A DNA stretch of 64,000 nucleotides from Periplaneta americana (taxonomy: Eukaryota > Arthropoda > Insecta > Blattodea > Blattidae), in the NCBI RefSeq assembly GCF_040183065.1, contig NC_091120.1:181954896-182018895 (forward strand), in the 5' to 3' direction. The translations under genes were made by a program, and so were the position numbers. Shown here piece by piece: positions 1-11,336 of this stretch (positions are counted from its first letter, which is position 1; each line of letters opens with the position of its first letter). Below the pieces are notes generated by a model, which saw nothing but the letters and a program-made list of their open reading frames with translations, was not told where the DNA came from and did not search any database.

Positions 1-959
1 AACAATTGATAATTTTATTTAATCTATTCTTACTTAAATAATCTTCATTTTTAAGCCATATTTCCTAGCTTTTTTGTCAAATGTTGAGAAAATATAAACA
101 AGTGACTTGATATTTCAAAATCTAATTCAGGATTTCAAGCTTACATAATGTCTGCTTTGTATAAAATTTTCTCCTAAATGTATCGCATTGCAGACAGTAA
201 GAAAATGGAAGTCTGGAACATCCTTACATTTCCATATTCTAGGTATAAAATGCCAATATTCAAATTTACGTAAATGTTAAGCTGACTACACCCCAAACAA
301 TTGCAATATTAATAGCATAAATTCTCCACCTGCATTTTACTCACACTTTCTCAGCACCCATTCCAAAACTGTGGAACATATAACAATTTTGATGCAAGGA
401 ATAATAATTTACCTTGCACCAAGTTAGACTATCCTTATGACTGATTAAAATGGTCCCCTGTACTAGATTAGTCAAAATTGTACATGCATTCTGAGAATAC
501 AATTATACAGCACTTCCCTGTTGCCCTTTAGCAAACTATTCCCCAGTTATGTGTCACGTATTTACAAACATACACAGCATTGTACAGTGTTCACCATTAC
601 AAACATCATGTTATTCTCACTGGCTTATTGGCTTGCAAAGCAAGAGTTGACACATTTTTACAGGAACATACAATGAGAGCTAGTAATATGCTCAATATTA
701 CAGTAGTATATTTTATTTATACTTCAGGACTCATTAAACAATGAAGAAATCGGAGACAAATGACTGCAGGCTTCGATATCATAAACAGTTAACAGGCAGA
801 ACATTACCGGTAATTTGAGTACCTTTTCCAGGAGTGGTCCTAGCTAGAGCTATTCTAGAAGTCTGGCAACGAGAAAAATCCCGCCAAGTTTCGTGACTAT
901 AAATTAATGTACCGGCATATTTCTTGGAAGAGATGTTAGTTCTTGTCATTAAATTATTT
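1..959. other. AT-rich stretch, no gene seen
   Basis: No exon-like open frame, inverted-repeat element or recognisable domain was found on either strand. It could be intron or 3' flank of a plus-strand gene whose last exon lies at 4324, but nothing in the bases shows this. Confidence 0.4.
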
Positions 960-1045
960 GTCTTTTTTCTTTTATTAAGGGAGGAATGGAACCCAGAACC
1001 TTCCAGTCCACAGTCAGCTGCTCTACCAAATGAGATACCCGTCCG
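960..1045 (-). repeat. tRNA-derived SINE head (relic)
   Basis: Read on the minus strand, this holds an A-box-like TGGTAGAGCAG and, about 30 bases on, a B-box-like GGTTCCATTCC, the spacing of a tRNA promoter. It abuts a long AAT microsatellite, as SINE ends often do. It does not fold as an intact tRNA by eye, so I call it a SINE relic rather than a gene. Confidence 0.5.
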
Positions 1046-1046
1046 T

Positions 1047-1047
1047 A

Positions 1048-1100
<53 letters not shown>
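1047..1100. repeat. (AAT)n microsatellite
   Basis: About 18 uninterrupted AAT units directly beside the SINE relic. The run reads as polyasparagine in one frame and should not be taken as coding. Confidence 0.9.
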
Positions 1101-1908
1101 TTTTGAAAAAGAATTATAATAACAAGATACAGTACTTCAATTCAATGCTACAAGTGGTCACGCTCTTTCTTATCTACTAGCTGCCAGTGTATTTAAACAT
1201 AAATCTTAAGATCTAGTTATAAAAACAACTTTCTAGTGTTAAATTAAAACCGAGAGGTATATTACTACTATAGGGAAACAACTTAGTAAACTCCGTTGGT
1301 CTGCACATGCGTCAACCTTAAAGAATGACACAATATACTATTCACCTTCTTCTTAATTGTCAACTAATACCTAACCTAAGAATGTGTTACTTACATAAAC
1401 TTTCAATGAAGCAGAATATTTTCGCATTTTTTATACTTAATAATAACTCAAAAAGTAGTAGTCAGATTCTAATAAGGAAAAAAAACATGTTGAAGAGTAT
1501 TGTTTGCAGATTTTTAAGATGTCTGAGTCACCACAATATAACAAATGTAAGACTTCGCAGAATATGGACAAGACAAGTGCATGAAATGTGTTGAGCAAGT
1601 CAAAAATAACAAAGAACAATATTTTTCTAGTGCTAATGTAATAGACAGCGAAACTGACAGAATAATTTCGTTAGGAGAATATTTAACTGATAGCAGTGAT
1701 GCATCAGATGACTTGTCAATCAGCAGCGACAAAGGTTCAGATTAATGGAGGGAAACTCCAACTCTGTCTCCAGCGCAACAGTAAGGTTTAGTAACCTCCT
1801 ACAACAGAGTTTTGCCAGTTGTTAAACAATAGTAACTAGACAGGGCTAGTTCTGAAGATGGCTAACAGTGCAGTCGAAACTAGTCAACTATGGTAATTTA
1901 CCATTTGA

Positions 1909-2156
1909 AGGGTACACGGGAAAAATGATCAAGGTCCATCAAAAATCGAAATTGAGTTAATAATGTTATCTTATAGTGGAAAGGAAGTACTATCATGCGA
2001 TCTAGCTAGCAATAAGGAATCATTGTTCTTGACATTCCACTACGTCAATTTCTATTAAATACACACATAACTAACTATTAAGTGCTTAAACTTTAAAATT
2101 AATTTTTCTCGAAACTTTCTAAAATGGACCTTGATCGTTATTCCCTTGTACCTTTC
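1909..2156. mobile_element. short inverted-repeat element (MITE-like)
   Basis: The left end (AAGGGTACACGGGA, then GATCAAGGTCCAT at about 1928-1940) is the reverse complement, with a few changes, of the right end at about 2123-2155. The roughly 32-bp terminal inverted repeats (TIRs) enclose about 185 AT-rich bases without coding capacity. A target duplication is not clear, so the superfamily cannot be given. Confidence 0.6.
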
Positions 2157-3559
2157 ATTTTAGTTTCAAAATAACACTAGCGAGTTGTTATTATAACTGA
2201 ATCTTAAGTGATACAAATTACTAAAAGCGTGTAATTAAGGTATATAAACATAAATTCCTTAAATTTGCCAACTGGAAATGACAAATATCATAAAAAGTCT
2301 AAAAAATATTCAACTTTTATGTAATATTAAAAAAATGTCGAAGGTATATACCTTTTTTAAAAATCTTAACACTTTTTAACGTGTGACTAAGTAATTTTAT
2401 AGTTTTAACAAACAAAGTGTTAACGTGAACTTTAATCAATAAAAAAAGAATTGCAATTGGCATCTTCACTGAACATTTAAAACCAATACTTCAAAATGAA
2501 ATTCAAAGTGTAATGATGGACATTTTAAACCACTATCGATACCGGTATTTCGTAAGCCAGGTAAGCAGCAAGAGAACATGAAGTTTATAATGGTATTATG
2601 CTGTATTTATAGCAACCATTCTAAACTAATAGAATTATAGTTCAAACACAACAATAATAATAGCATTATTTACAACGTAAACGTAACAGCTTCTTACAGC
2701 AACTAAACCAAGTATGAAAATACAATTTCTGTAACACTGAACTTTTTGTACAAAACAGAGTGTTTCTTAGGAACACAACAGACATACATACAACATTAAC
2801 TCTGCTTCCCCCACTACGAGGGTAATGCTTGTGTTGACTGGACCACAGAAAATGAATACAGGTTGTCTGGCGACTATGTAATATTAATTGAAGGATGATT
2901 TTGTCTTTATCTCTTCTCCCATTCATGCTATATGCACCACTTATTTTAATTTTATAAGCAATGTAGGCGTCTAAGAGAAATGGTTACCTACGTTTCATGT
3001 TTATTAACTTCCCATACGACAGCTCTAGAGATGTCCATTTGTAATTTGAGAGCGAGGCTAAGCACACATCCATGTAGTAATTCATTGACACTTGCTTCAC
3101 GTCAATGGAGAATAAAAACCTAACCTAAATAAAAAGACACTAAAATTTTGCAAAACAAAACCTATTCTGCTGTATAATTTGAAAGGGCAAAATGAAAAAC
3201 AAAATTAGAAAAACACTTCGAAACTGAAAGTGACAAAAAAAAAAAACCCAGTAGTGAAAATTTGAAGAATAAACTCCTAATCCCAGATTGAGTGTTGAGC
3301 TTCAGTTTGCACTATCTGACCTTCAAATTACAAGAAAAGGCAATGAAAAATATTAGCCTTCCAGTGACGGACAGTGAGTTTGAAGTTGAGAAGGCCAAGA
3401 CGTGATTGATGAGAGGTTGTATTTTATGTTTTAAAAATAAAGAGTCTGTCACATACCTCATTACCAAGAGACCGGTACTTTGGCAGAATGCCTTTTTAAA
3501 TGTGTTAAATCTATTTTAATTTTGAAAGTAAATCTATACGAATTATACCTTTGTTATTG
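2157..3559. other. AT-rich stretch, no gene seen
   Basis: Only short chance frames occur here, including an 86-codon minus frame at 2666-2926 with no recognisable composition or domain. An A-run lies near 3236-3246. Confidence 0.4.
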
Positions 3560-3949
3560 AAACGTCACAGTTTTATGTTGCCCTTTTCTGCCTTTTTTAA
3601 TATAAATGCCTAATTTACAAAAGAAATCCTTTTTTTTTTGCCTTTATTTGATTATTTATCTATTATTTGTCAATTTATTATTAAAAATTGCCTACAGGTA
3701 TATTTTAATTTATTTCTATAACCGCTACAATGAAAGTGACTTCACCAAATGTATATTATTGTCTTTCAGTTCATATTCTCTTTGCAACAATGAGTGCTGC
3801 CGTGCAAAAATGTATAACAGTAAGCGTTTTAATTATCACTTGTGTTTATTTGACAAGGCAACAATGAGTGCAGGTCTAACGTTATTTTTAACAGTTATTT
3901 TTCTTTCAGTTTTCATTGTGATGTTGTTGTAGCTAGCTAAATATTTCAT

Positions 3950-4132
3950 ATCGCAACATATCAGTACAACCAAACACAAAAATGCACTTTCCAAGATTAC
4001 TGGGAAGAAGATTTCTTTGCTTCCAACAGTAATTGCAACTCGAGTCAAAAATCTCAATTTGCATTCGACTTCTGTAAAGCTTTTCTTGCTGCCGAAATCC
4101 CTTTGTGGAAAGTGCAAGGTTGTGAAGTCTAG
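3950..4132 (+). pseudogene. hAT-like (CGGBP1-type) transposase fragment
   Basis: Sixty open codons ending in TAG carry a stretch reading FDFCKAFLAAEIPLWK. This lines up with [16 protein letters not shown] in the intact hAT transposase at 41730-43214 of this window. Only the segment after the N-terminal zinc finger survives: upstream is in another frame or broken, and the match stops at the TAG. The surrounding 3.56-4.26 kb has the repeated 'gcctattttagc' composition that I associate with relatives of this hAT group, so the whole block is probably a decayed element. Confidence 0.6.
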
Positions 4133-4323
4133 TCCAAGGTTTTTGTAATTGCCTTTTATTGCGTATTTTAGCTATTTATAATGACTTTTTGCCTGCCTAT
4201 TTTAGCTATTTATGATGCCTTTTTCCTGCCTATTTTAACGATTCATAATGTCTAAACTTCCAGTCTCGCTCATTATTATTACATACTTGTACAGCAAATT
4301 CACTCAATGATCCTCTTTCTTAG

Positions 4324-4706
4324 CAAATCGATTGATTAGGTCACAACATACTGAACAACTACTACTAGAAGAACCTAGAAACAAATCTGCATTTATTTCT
4401 AAACTATCAACTATCAACTTCGGCGTCAAGTGCAAGATCTTCGAACTGGACGCTTGCCAAGGCATCGGAAAGGTGTGTCTGGTGTACCTTCACAAGAGCG
4501 AGTGCGAATCCGATCTAAAACGAGAGGACCCCAAGATCTGGCTGCTGGACAGAAGTTTCGAGTGGCACTACCTGGCTGCAGACTTCACGCAGTACTTCCG
4601 CATGATGCTGGTACACCAGGGTCTCCCCCAGTGGCAGTTCAAATTCACGCCCATGGACCATTATTATGAAATTAGTTTACAATGTTATACTTATCGCATG
4701 AGCTAA
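4324..4706 (+). CDS. TPGS2: TPGS2-like exon (tubulin polyglutamylase complex subunit 2)
   Basis: TPGS2 is a non-catalytic subunit of the complex that adds glutamate side chains to tubulin in cilia and neurons. The frame reads CKIFELDACQGIGKVCLVY and, after a charged loop, WLLDRSFEWHYLAADF and GLPQWQFKFTP, which I recognise as the conserved core of TPGS2. A polypyrimidine tract and TAG end at 4323, so 4324 is a plausible acceptor; the TTG at 4332 is not a credible start. Known TPGS2 proteins continue well beyond the FTPM segment. Here homology stops and about 14 unrelated residues lead to a stop. Two AATAAA signals and an A-tract follow. It may be the terminal exon of a gene entering from the left, an alternative ending, or a truncated copy. 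No other TPGS2 exon is visible in 1-4323. Confidence 0.65.
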
Positions 4707-4724
4707 TATATGAAGAAACAGTAA

Positions 4725-4797
4725 AATAAAATGTAACATCTGCAAAATTCTAAAATAAAGATTTTATCTTTTCATAAAAAAAAAAAAAATAAAAAAA
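4725..4797 (+). terminator. polyadenylation signals and A-tract after the TPGS2-like exon
   Basis: AATAAA occurs at 4725-4730 and 4754-4759. Seventeen bases after the second, an A-run starts (4776-4789, one T, then 4791-4797). A genomic A-tract right at the expected cleavage distance is typical of a reverse-transcribed mRNA, but it can also occur by chance in such AT-rich DNA. Confidence 0.5.
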
Positions 4798-4806
4798 CTA
4801 TCAATA

Positions 4807-6107
4807 CAGGGCAATTACAAATGATTCATCAGGTTTTAAGTCAAATATTTGCGAAAACTATGGATCCAATATGTTTGTGCTAATCATGAATCGAAAGAAA
4901 AACTCTGAAAGTTTATTTTTCCATTGTTGTAGCTCTGGAGTGTGTAGACAGACAGTAGCACAAGCATAGTTTTCAAAATGGTGCCTATACATCAGAAAGC
5001 ATTCGCAATTTTGGAATATGAGAAGTAATTTTTCTTTGTTACCATACAGCATCGTTCTGGAGACATACCCTGGAACTTCACCACCAGTTCACCAAAGCAT
5101 TCTGCAATGGCATCGTCAATTTAAGGCAACTGGTACAGTGAGTAAAGGTAAAAGCAATGGATGCCCAAGCGTTTCTAATGAAACAGTAGAGTGAGTGAGA
5201 GTTTCATTTGCAGCCTCAGAAATCAACATACTGCACCAGTCAGGAAATTGATATTCCACAACAGACTCTATGGAAAATTTTACGAACCCGACTGCGAATG
5301 AAATCCTACCGCATACACTTACTCCAAAAGCTAAAATCGGAAGACCTCGTCAAACGATATAAATTTTGTAATTCTATGCAGACTGCTATGGAGGAGAAAG
5401 ATGGTTTTGAGAACCTACTAGTATTTAGTGACAAGCCCACATTTCGCATGAGTGGCAAAGTTAATCGCCATAATGTACGCATCTGGGGTACTGAAAAACC
5501 ACGTTTGACAGTGCAACATGAACTAGATTCTCCAAAAGTGAATGTGTTTGCTGCAATGTCTAAATCAAGATGTATGGCTTTTTTTCTTTTTCATGGAGAT
5601 AATTGTGACCAGTATGTCATACCTCAATATGCTGCAGCAATGGTTGTTTCCTCAAGTGACTGAGGATTTCAATAACTTCATATTCCAACTTGATGGTCAC
5701 CATCCCATTGGAACACTGAAGTGTGTCGCTACCTAAACACAGAACTCCCTTGGCGTTGGATTGGGCAATGCGCTGAAGATGATTTAGAGTTGTTATAGTG
5801 GCCTCCTAGATCCCCCGACCTAACAGTCTGTGATTTTTTTCTCTGGGGATGTGTAAAAGACAAAGTGTACGTGCCACCAATGTGCATTACAGATGCATTT
5901 ACGACCATTACCAGGGATATGTATGGGACAAACTTCAATATCGCATCGATGTGTGTCATGTAATGAGACAAAGCCACATCGAACATTTGAGATTGTCCGA
6001 AACTTGGACAGTTTGTGTTTATTTTGATGTATCATACATTATTCTAAGTTTTATACTTTTCTTTATGCAGCCACTTTAAACCTCATGAATCATTTGTAAC
6101 TGCCCTG
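4807..6107 (+). mobile_element. mariner-like element, full length, inactive
   Basis: Ends are visible: TIRs of about 33 bp (CAGGGCAATTACAAATGATT at 4807 and its complement ending at 6107, two or three mismatches) flanked by TA at 4805-4806 and 6108-6109. The interior is a plus-strand transposase relic. A frame at 5208-5663 keeps [17 protein letters not shown] (normally FSDEATFH, first catalytic Asp) and, after a stop and frameshifts, FQLDGHH (second Asp position) and PPRSPDLTVCDFFLWG (third). At least five stops or shifts make it a pseudogene. It sits just after the A-tract of the TPGS2-like exon. Confidence 0.85.
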
Positions 6108-6109
6108 TA

Positions 6110-7260
6110 TTTAATATACTGTATAAATAAATATATCTCGTAACACAAAATAAAAAATAACAGGAACACCTGCAAAGAAGAAAAAATCTGCCATCATAAA
6201 ACAAAACTTTTATGCAGCAAGAGAAAACTAACAATACATGACGCGAGTTTCTAAAGCCAAGAAGAAAAAGAAAGAGAGCTTGCTAATACAGCCGAAAGCA
6301 GCCAAGACTTGAGGTAGGCCGTCACTTGTCAACGGTGAGCAGGATTTCTCCAAATTCGCCTCCTCTCACAGATTCTAGCCAGGTTTAAACATTCTGCTAA
6401 CCAGCTATCTTATTGGTTGAACTGCTGTTGTCATGGTTACCAGGGAGGAGAGTCATATAGTTGTCTCCACTGTCCTGCTCTCACATAGGCACTCCAGGCT
6501 GCTCGTTGTCGATTATACAGGTTACAGCGCTGTTTTCTTTCGTTACAAATTATTTGTACCAAGTGAGCATCATCAACTGGGTGTGGTCGGCTTGACGTAA
6601 CTTACATTTTAGTAGTACTGAATAGTAAAATTAATATGAAAGAAAAATATCCGTCATTTGCTGTAACTTGTCCATGATCTTACTTCAGCTGGAATTAATA
6701 CTGTCGTATTCTGGTAAAATATTAGGGGAGGCACGGCCTCCCTTGCCTCCCCTGAAAATTCGCCGCTGTATAATGCCTTCTCCTGTTACTCAAGCTTCAA
6801 TGTACAAATCCAATGGTGACAATGCACTTCATAATAAATAACAGTACCGGTATTATAACTTTTATGTCTGGGGCAAGTCTCTAGTTAAAGAACCATTGGC
6901 GAAATTTGTGATTAACAGAAAGACGTCGGTACCAGGTTCGTAAGATTAATGGGATAATTATAGGACATGGCCTGTTAGGAAATAATTACAGACTAGACTA
7001 GGTTGCTTTAACACGAAGACTGCCTAGGTCTAAAATGTCGACAATGTGAACAATCAATAACTGAGACTAATACACACATTAGTAAAAAAAAATGTGAAGT
7101 TGTAAGAGCACGAATACAATCTCTCTTTGAGGGACAACAACTTTCGAGAGAGAAACGTCCTGATTGTCTAAAGAAAATTCTTGAACTGCAACTACAAAAC
7201 TGGACTACTTGAAACATACAGAAAGCCATTTCAGCTTAGCTGTCTTAGTGGTACCTTAGT
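6110..7260. other. no gene seen
   Basis: Mixed-composition DNA. A short G/C-rich block near 6724-6775 (GGGGAGGCACGGCCTCCC) looks like part of an old repeat, but I cannot assign it. No open frame has coding character. Confidence 0.35.
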
Positions 7261-7402
7261 AATGATAATGATAATGATTATGATAATGATGATAATGAAA
7301 ATAATGATAATAATAATAATAATAATGATAATAATAATAATGATAATAATGATAATAATAATAATGATAATAATAATAATAATGATAATAATAATAATAA
7401 TG

Positions 7403-7448
<46 letters not shown>

Positions 7449-7457
7449 TAATAATAA
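7261..7457. repeat. (AAT)n/(AATGAT)n compound microsatellite
   Basis: About 195 bases of AAT units interrupted by regular ATGAT variants. The poly-isoleucine/methionine frames across it on both strands are artefacts of the repeat. Confidence 0.9.
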
Positions 7458-7467
7458 ATGTATATAC

Positions 7468-7667
7468 AACTTGATTACACAACTTTTAACACTGTATCAC
7501 TTCGGAATATGTATGGTAAGACTTTCCTGTGTTAAATTTCAAAGTACCTCGTTTACATGTTTCGACCTATTTATGGGTCATTTTCAGAACTGCATAAATA
7601 GGTCGAAACATGTAAACGAGGTACGTTGAAATTTAACACAGGAAAGTCTTACCATACATATTCCGAA
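7468..7667. mobile_element. Penelope-like element flanks, inverted pair
   Basis: A lead-in (TTGATTACACAACTTTTAAC) is followed by two 74-base arms in inverted orientation (7501-7574 and 7593-7667) that meet across an 18-base spacer. Each arm carries GTTTCGACCTATTT, as do the arms of the Penelope-like copy at 24200-24640, which still holds coding remains. This copy has lost all coding sequence. Confidence 0.6.
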
Positions 7668-9526
7668 ATAATAAATGTATCGAACACATAATTAACAAAT
7701 GGTGGACTATTCCCTGAGACAGAAGGCTTCATTTGTGCTTCTGGTATTCAAAATAATATGTTAGAAACTAGAAATTATAAAAAAAAAAAAAAAAAAAACA
7801 CATAATTAAGGCTGGAACACAAAGTTATTTATGCAGATGCAAAACTTCAATTGAAAATATTCAGCATATAATACCAGGATGCCACATAATAAATCTGATT
7901 GCTTATAAATTGAAACTTGATCATTTATGCCAGAGTAAGGCAATCTGGCTCCTAGAGCCAGATACGTCACGTGTCTTATTTCTCCCTCCACCACGATCTA
8001 ATTTCTTTCCCTATTTCTAACTTTCTCTTTGTCTTTCCATGCTCCTAAATTCACGTTGTCTTTGTGCTAATGATTTTGCAATAACAGAAACAAATCTTGT
8101 TTAACAAACTGATATAGACTTAGCTTTAACAGCAACTAAACGCACATTCACCTCCACCAACATCTCGCTTATTATGCCTAATTAGTAGTAACTGAGAATA
8201 TGAAGAGTCGGAGAAAAACGCGCTATACTGATCTGACATTTTTGTCATGGCGCCCGTACCCAGAAAAACTTACTTCAAAGAAAAACGGGTAAGTATTTTT
8301 TTGTTTGTTTGTAATTTAGATTTTGAATCTGAATGGAAATTTTATTCCATTGTTTATTATGCTGTTTAGGAAAGTATTTACATATCGAGAATTACACTCT
8401 GATCAGACGTAGCAGTGAGTATTTAGATGTTATAGGTGACTTAATTATGTAGTAATTATTACAATGTATGATGCTCTACATTGAAGTACCAAAGTGTGAC
8501 ATGGAGGAAAATAAATTGTATAAAATGAAATGTCTTCTTTCTTCTTCTTTTCCAATGGCATCAGGCTGGTGATAATTAAACCATTCTCTTTCGAGCATCC
8601 CAATACAGGAATGTTATATATCTGTTACATTATTCAGTATGTTACACTGACTGAAGTGGTTCGAATACATTATGAAGTTTGGTAGACAGCAAAAAGCGCA
8701 GTTGTCAGAATCCAGAATTTTGAATCAAAGTAACTGCTTTTCTAGACAATTGTGTACTGTCTTGAATCGAAAAGCTGCTACTGCTTTTTTCTTGTTTTTT
8801 CCTGATTTTCTCTCCGTAATGTTTCTATATTTCTTCAAATTTTATATGTGCTATTTCAGTTTTTTTGCTGTTTATTTTTTTCGATCAGATGTTGTTTTGA
8901 CTACCAATATTATTTTTAGTAAGGCTAAATGTAGGTTGTCGTTTTTTTTTATCATCTTGGTTCTCTTATTTGCAAGATTATTAGCAAATTCATTTCCATA
9001 CATGTGAAGGGACATACTCGAAAAGTATTTTCTTATCCATTCCAGTTAATAGTTGCATTTTACTTCTTATATCTGTTATTAAGGAACTTTCCGAGGCATT
9101 TTGTGAGCTTGTTTTTTGTATGGCAAATTTTGAGTCCACTATAAATACGTACTACTTTCTTTAAATTTGTCACATTATAAATCAACTGAACTGCCTCTAG
9201 TTCGGATTCAGAATTGGTTTTATGGTCTTCTACTTAAATATAGTGAAATCTCATCTTGAAAAGCGCAGGTTGTATTACGATTTTAACACAATGTTTAATA
9301 CCGCAAGATTTTATTTGTGATGTATACATTTACGACAATTTTTTACATTTTCTTATTGAATAAGACATTTGGGCAATTTAAGAACACATTTCATAAATAA
9401 GAAACAATCCAACTATAGTTTCAATTTTTATCTTTTGGGTTAACATAGGCCATAGTCATGGAATTACTCTTCACATCAGCTAATGACCCAATCAATTCCA
9501 TTTAGTGAAAAGTCAAGCAGATATTC
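7668..9526. other. no gene seen
   Basis: Contains an A-run at about 7780-7798. A 111-codon frame at 8672-9007 is rich in Phe/Leu from T-rich DNA and has no recognisable motif. Confidence 0.35.
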
Positions 9527-9784
9527 CAATTGAAGAGTCCACTGCAAGAATGATGGATGTCATTTGGAATACATTTTGCAGGAGAAGCAACTGAAAGTTT
9601 GAAATGCTTAGCGCTCAAAGCTTAACTGTGATTTTCCGATCATTACTGGACAATGACTATCAGTGTTAATGCCATACAACTCTCTATGTACATTCTATAT
9701 GTCTTAAGTTATGAATTGCCAGTCTTGGTTCATTTTCGACAAGAAAGTGACATCCATCATTCTTGCAGTGGACTCTTCAATTAG
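9527..9784. mobile_element. MITE with about 36-bp inverted ends
   Basis: The left end (AATTGAAGAGTCCACTGCAA at 9527) and right end (complement ending about 9784) match over about 36 bases, without an obvious mismatch. About 185 noncoding bases lie between. The flanking AATT is palindromic and could be either TSD or end, so the family is left open. Confidence 0.75.
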
Positions 9785-9788
9785 TGTT

Positions 9789-9890
9789 TTCTCCGCTGTG
9801 GAGTAATGGTTAGTATTTGTGACCTTGAAACAAGCGGACCTGGTTTTAAATTATAGTTGGGACAAGTTACATGGTTTAGGGTTGCCATAA
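9789..9890 (+). repeat. SINE head (tRNA-derived), decayed
   Basis: TGTGGAGTAATGGTTAG resembles an A box and GGGACAAGTTACATGG the tail after a degraded B box. The matching body of the same SINE family appears separately at 10640-10735. Confidence 0.5.
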
Positions 9891-10149
9891 GGTGAGGCAT
9901 GAATCCAGGACTCCAACCGTCCAACGCAACATATTGTAATTACGACTTAATTTTTTAGCATGGTTATAAAATACACAGAAACTTTACAATGTGCAACAAA
10001 TAACATAGAACTATTAACACTACACAATTATACAATTGAATTCATGATTCAGTTCGTTACTTCATAATCTTAAACCAGTCATATATTTCTGAAGATGAAA
10101 TCTTCTTCAGCAACACATTGTTTTACATCAGATATTCATGAAATTGCAA

Positions 10150-10420
10150 GCATGACATGTCTATTGAACCACCAGAATTGCTCTAATGGATTCAATTTTT
10201 AGTCTATTCCTGTCACCTGTGCATTGCGCATTCATGATAGAAAAGATTCTTTCGGCAGGTGAACAGAAATAGAACTGGACAATCTTTAGTAATTCTGAAT
10301 ATTGCTCACTATTTTTACAAGAACTAAAAAATTCAACCCATTTATCACTAGCTAGTTTTTGCATGAAATTATCATCAGAGTCAGGTTCATTCAGTTTTTC
10401 TTTCACAAACAAGAATGATT
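10150..10420 (-). pseudogene. hAT transposase C-terminal fragment
   Basis: The minus frame ends in FCSPAERIFSIMNAQ followed by RNRLKIESIRAILVVQ, the hAT C-terminal dimerisation region (usually S..VERIFS). The canonical VER reads AER. Only this last domain remains; a stop follows, and similar residues continue in a shifted frame. It differs from the CGGBP1-like hAT at 41256-43451, so at least two hAT lineages are present. Confidence 0.7.
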
Positions 10421-10639
10421 GAATGCTGCTGAGTCATAAACTTTGTAATCATGCTTCAATAAGTATTTAGCAATGCCTTCTAACAGAGGAAACGCAATAA
10501 AGTTCACTCGTGCACCCTTCCCAAAGACCCTATAGTGAGAGTTTTAAATCAATCTTAAAATTAAGGACATTTGCCGATTTGTCGAAAATCGGGAAGGACA
10601 CTTCTCCATGCTCTAATATTCAGAAAAATCCCACACAGC

Positions 10640-10735
10640 AACCCTATATCTGGTTGAGGTTTTTTCCGGGGTTTTCCCTCAACCCAATAAGAGCAAATGC
10701 TGGGTAACTTTCGGCATTGGACCCAGAACACATTT
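10640..10735 (+). repeat. SINE body fragment
   Basis: Carries GGTTTTTTCCGGGGTTTTCC and GAGCAAATGCTGGGTAACTT, the conserved body of a tRNA-headed SINE common in arthropod genomes. A related body is present on the minus strand at about 32140-32425. Confidence 0.55.
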
Positions 10736-11240
10736 CATCTTATTCAGAAGCAATATACTTAACCATAGCAGTTCAAAAAAAGTAGTAAAATAACCAATTA
10801 AAAAAATTCCATTTAGTAAGAAGCCATGTTGCCTACCAGATTAAAATAACCTCGTATTAATCTTTTCAACCTGATATTCAAATAATATAAACATGAAAAG
10901 GAAAAGAGGTGTTATGTCTTGAACTAGGTACCAGGTATGTTGAGTAAACACCTTTCTGTTTCTATTGAGATCTACTGATATTTACTAAAAAGCGAATGAT
11001 ATTCAAAGGAACAAGAATTATAGTTGGAAGAGCTTTAAACCTGTAGTTCAGTCAACACTAGACACTTTACAGTTTATATTGTACATCCCCCATCATCAAA
11101 CAACTTACTACAACAGCAGCTCAGACAGAATGTCCACCCACCAGACAGTACAAAGCCATCTCTACCTGCATCCCTGACTTCCTTTGTGCGAAGGACTGAT
11201 CCAGCTGCAACTCTCAATGGTGAATGGACATGTTGGAAGG

Positions 11241-11336
11241 TCACGTGTCTGAGAAACGTTGATTTAATCTTTGAGCAATAGCTGCCACGAGGCCTGCTCC
11301 TTTTCCACTACCATCTTCTGCTAGCAACAGCCGGAA
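11241..11336 (-). CDS. hexokinase, last exon
   Basis: Acceptor ATCTGTTTCAG at 11337; 96 bases ending in TGA at 11243-11241. Encodes [20 protein letters not shown] and a short tail [17 protein letters not shown] is the C-terminal nucleotide-contact motif (GSGRGA in many members). Confidence 0.92.
   Translation of the reverse strand, partial: FRLLLAEDGSGKGAGLVAAIAQRLNQRFSDT

Noticed and set aside
7181-7482. Long poly-Ile/Met and poly-Leu frames on both strands
   Set aside because: They translate the AAT/ATGAT microsatellite.
8672-9007. 111-codon frame with several hydrophobic stretches resembling a membrane protein
   Set aside because: T-rich DNA gives such Phe/Leu runs by chance; no start context, homology or splice partner seen.
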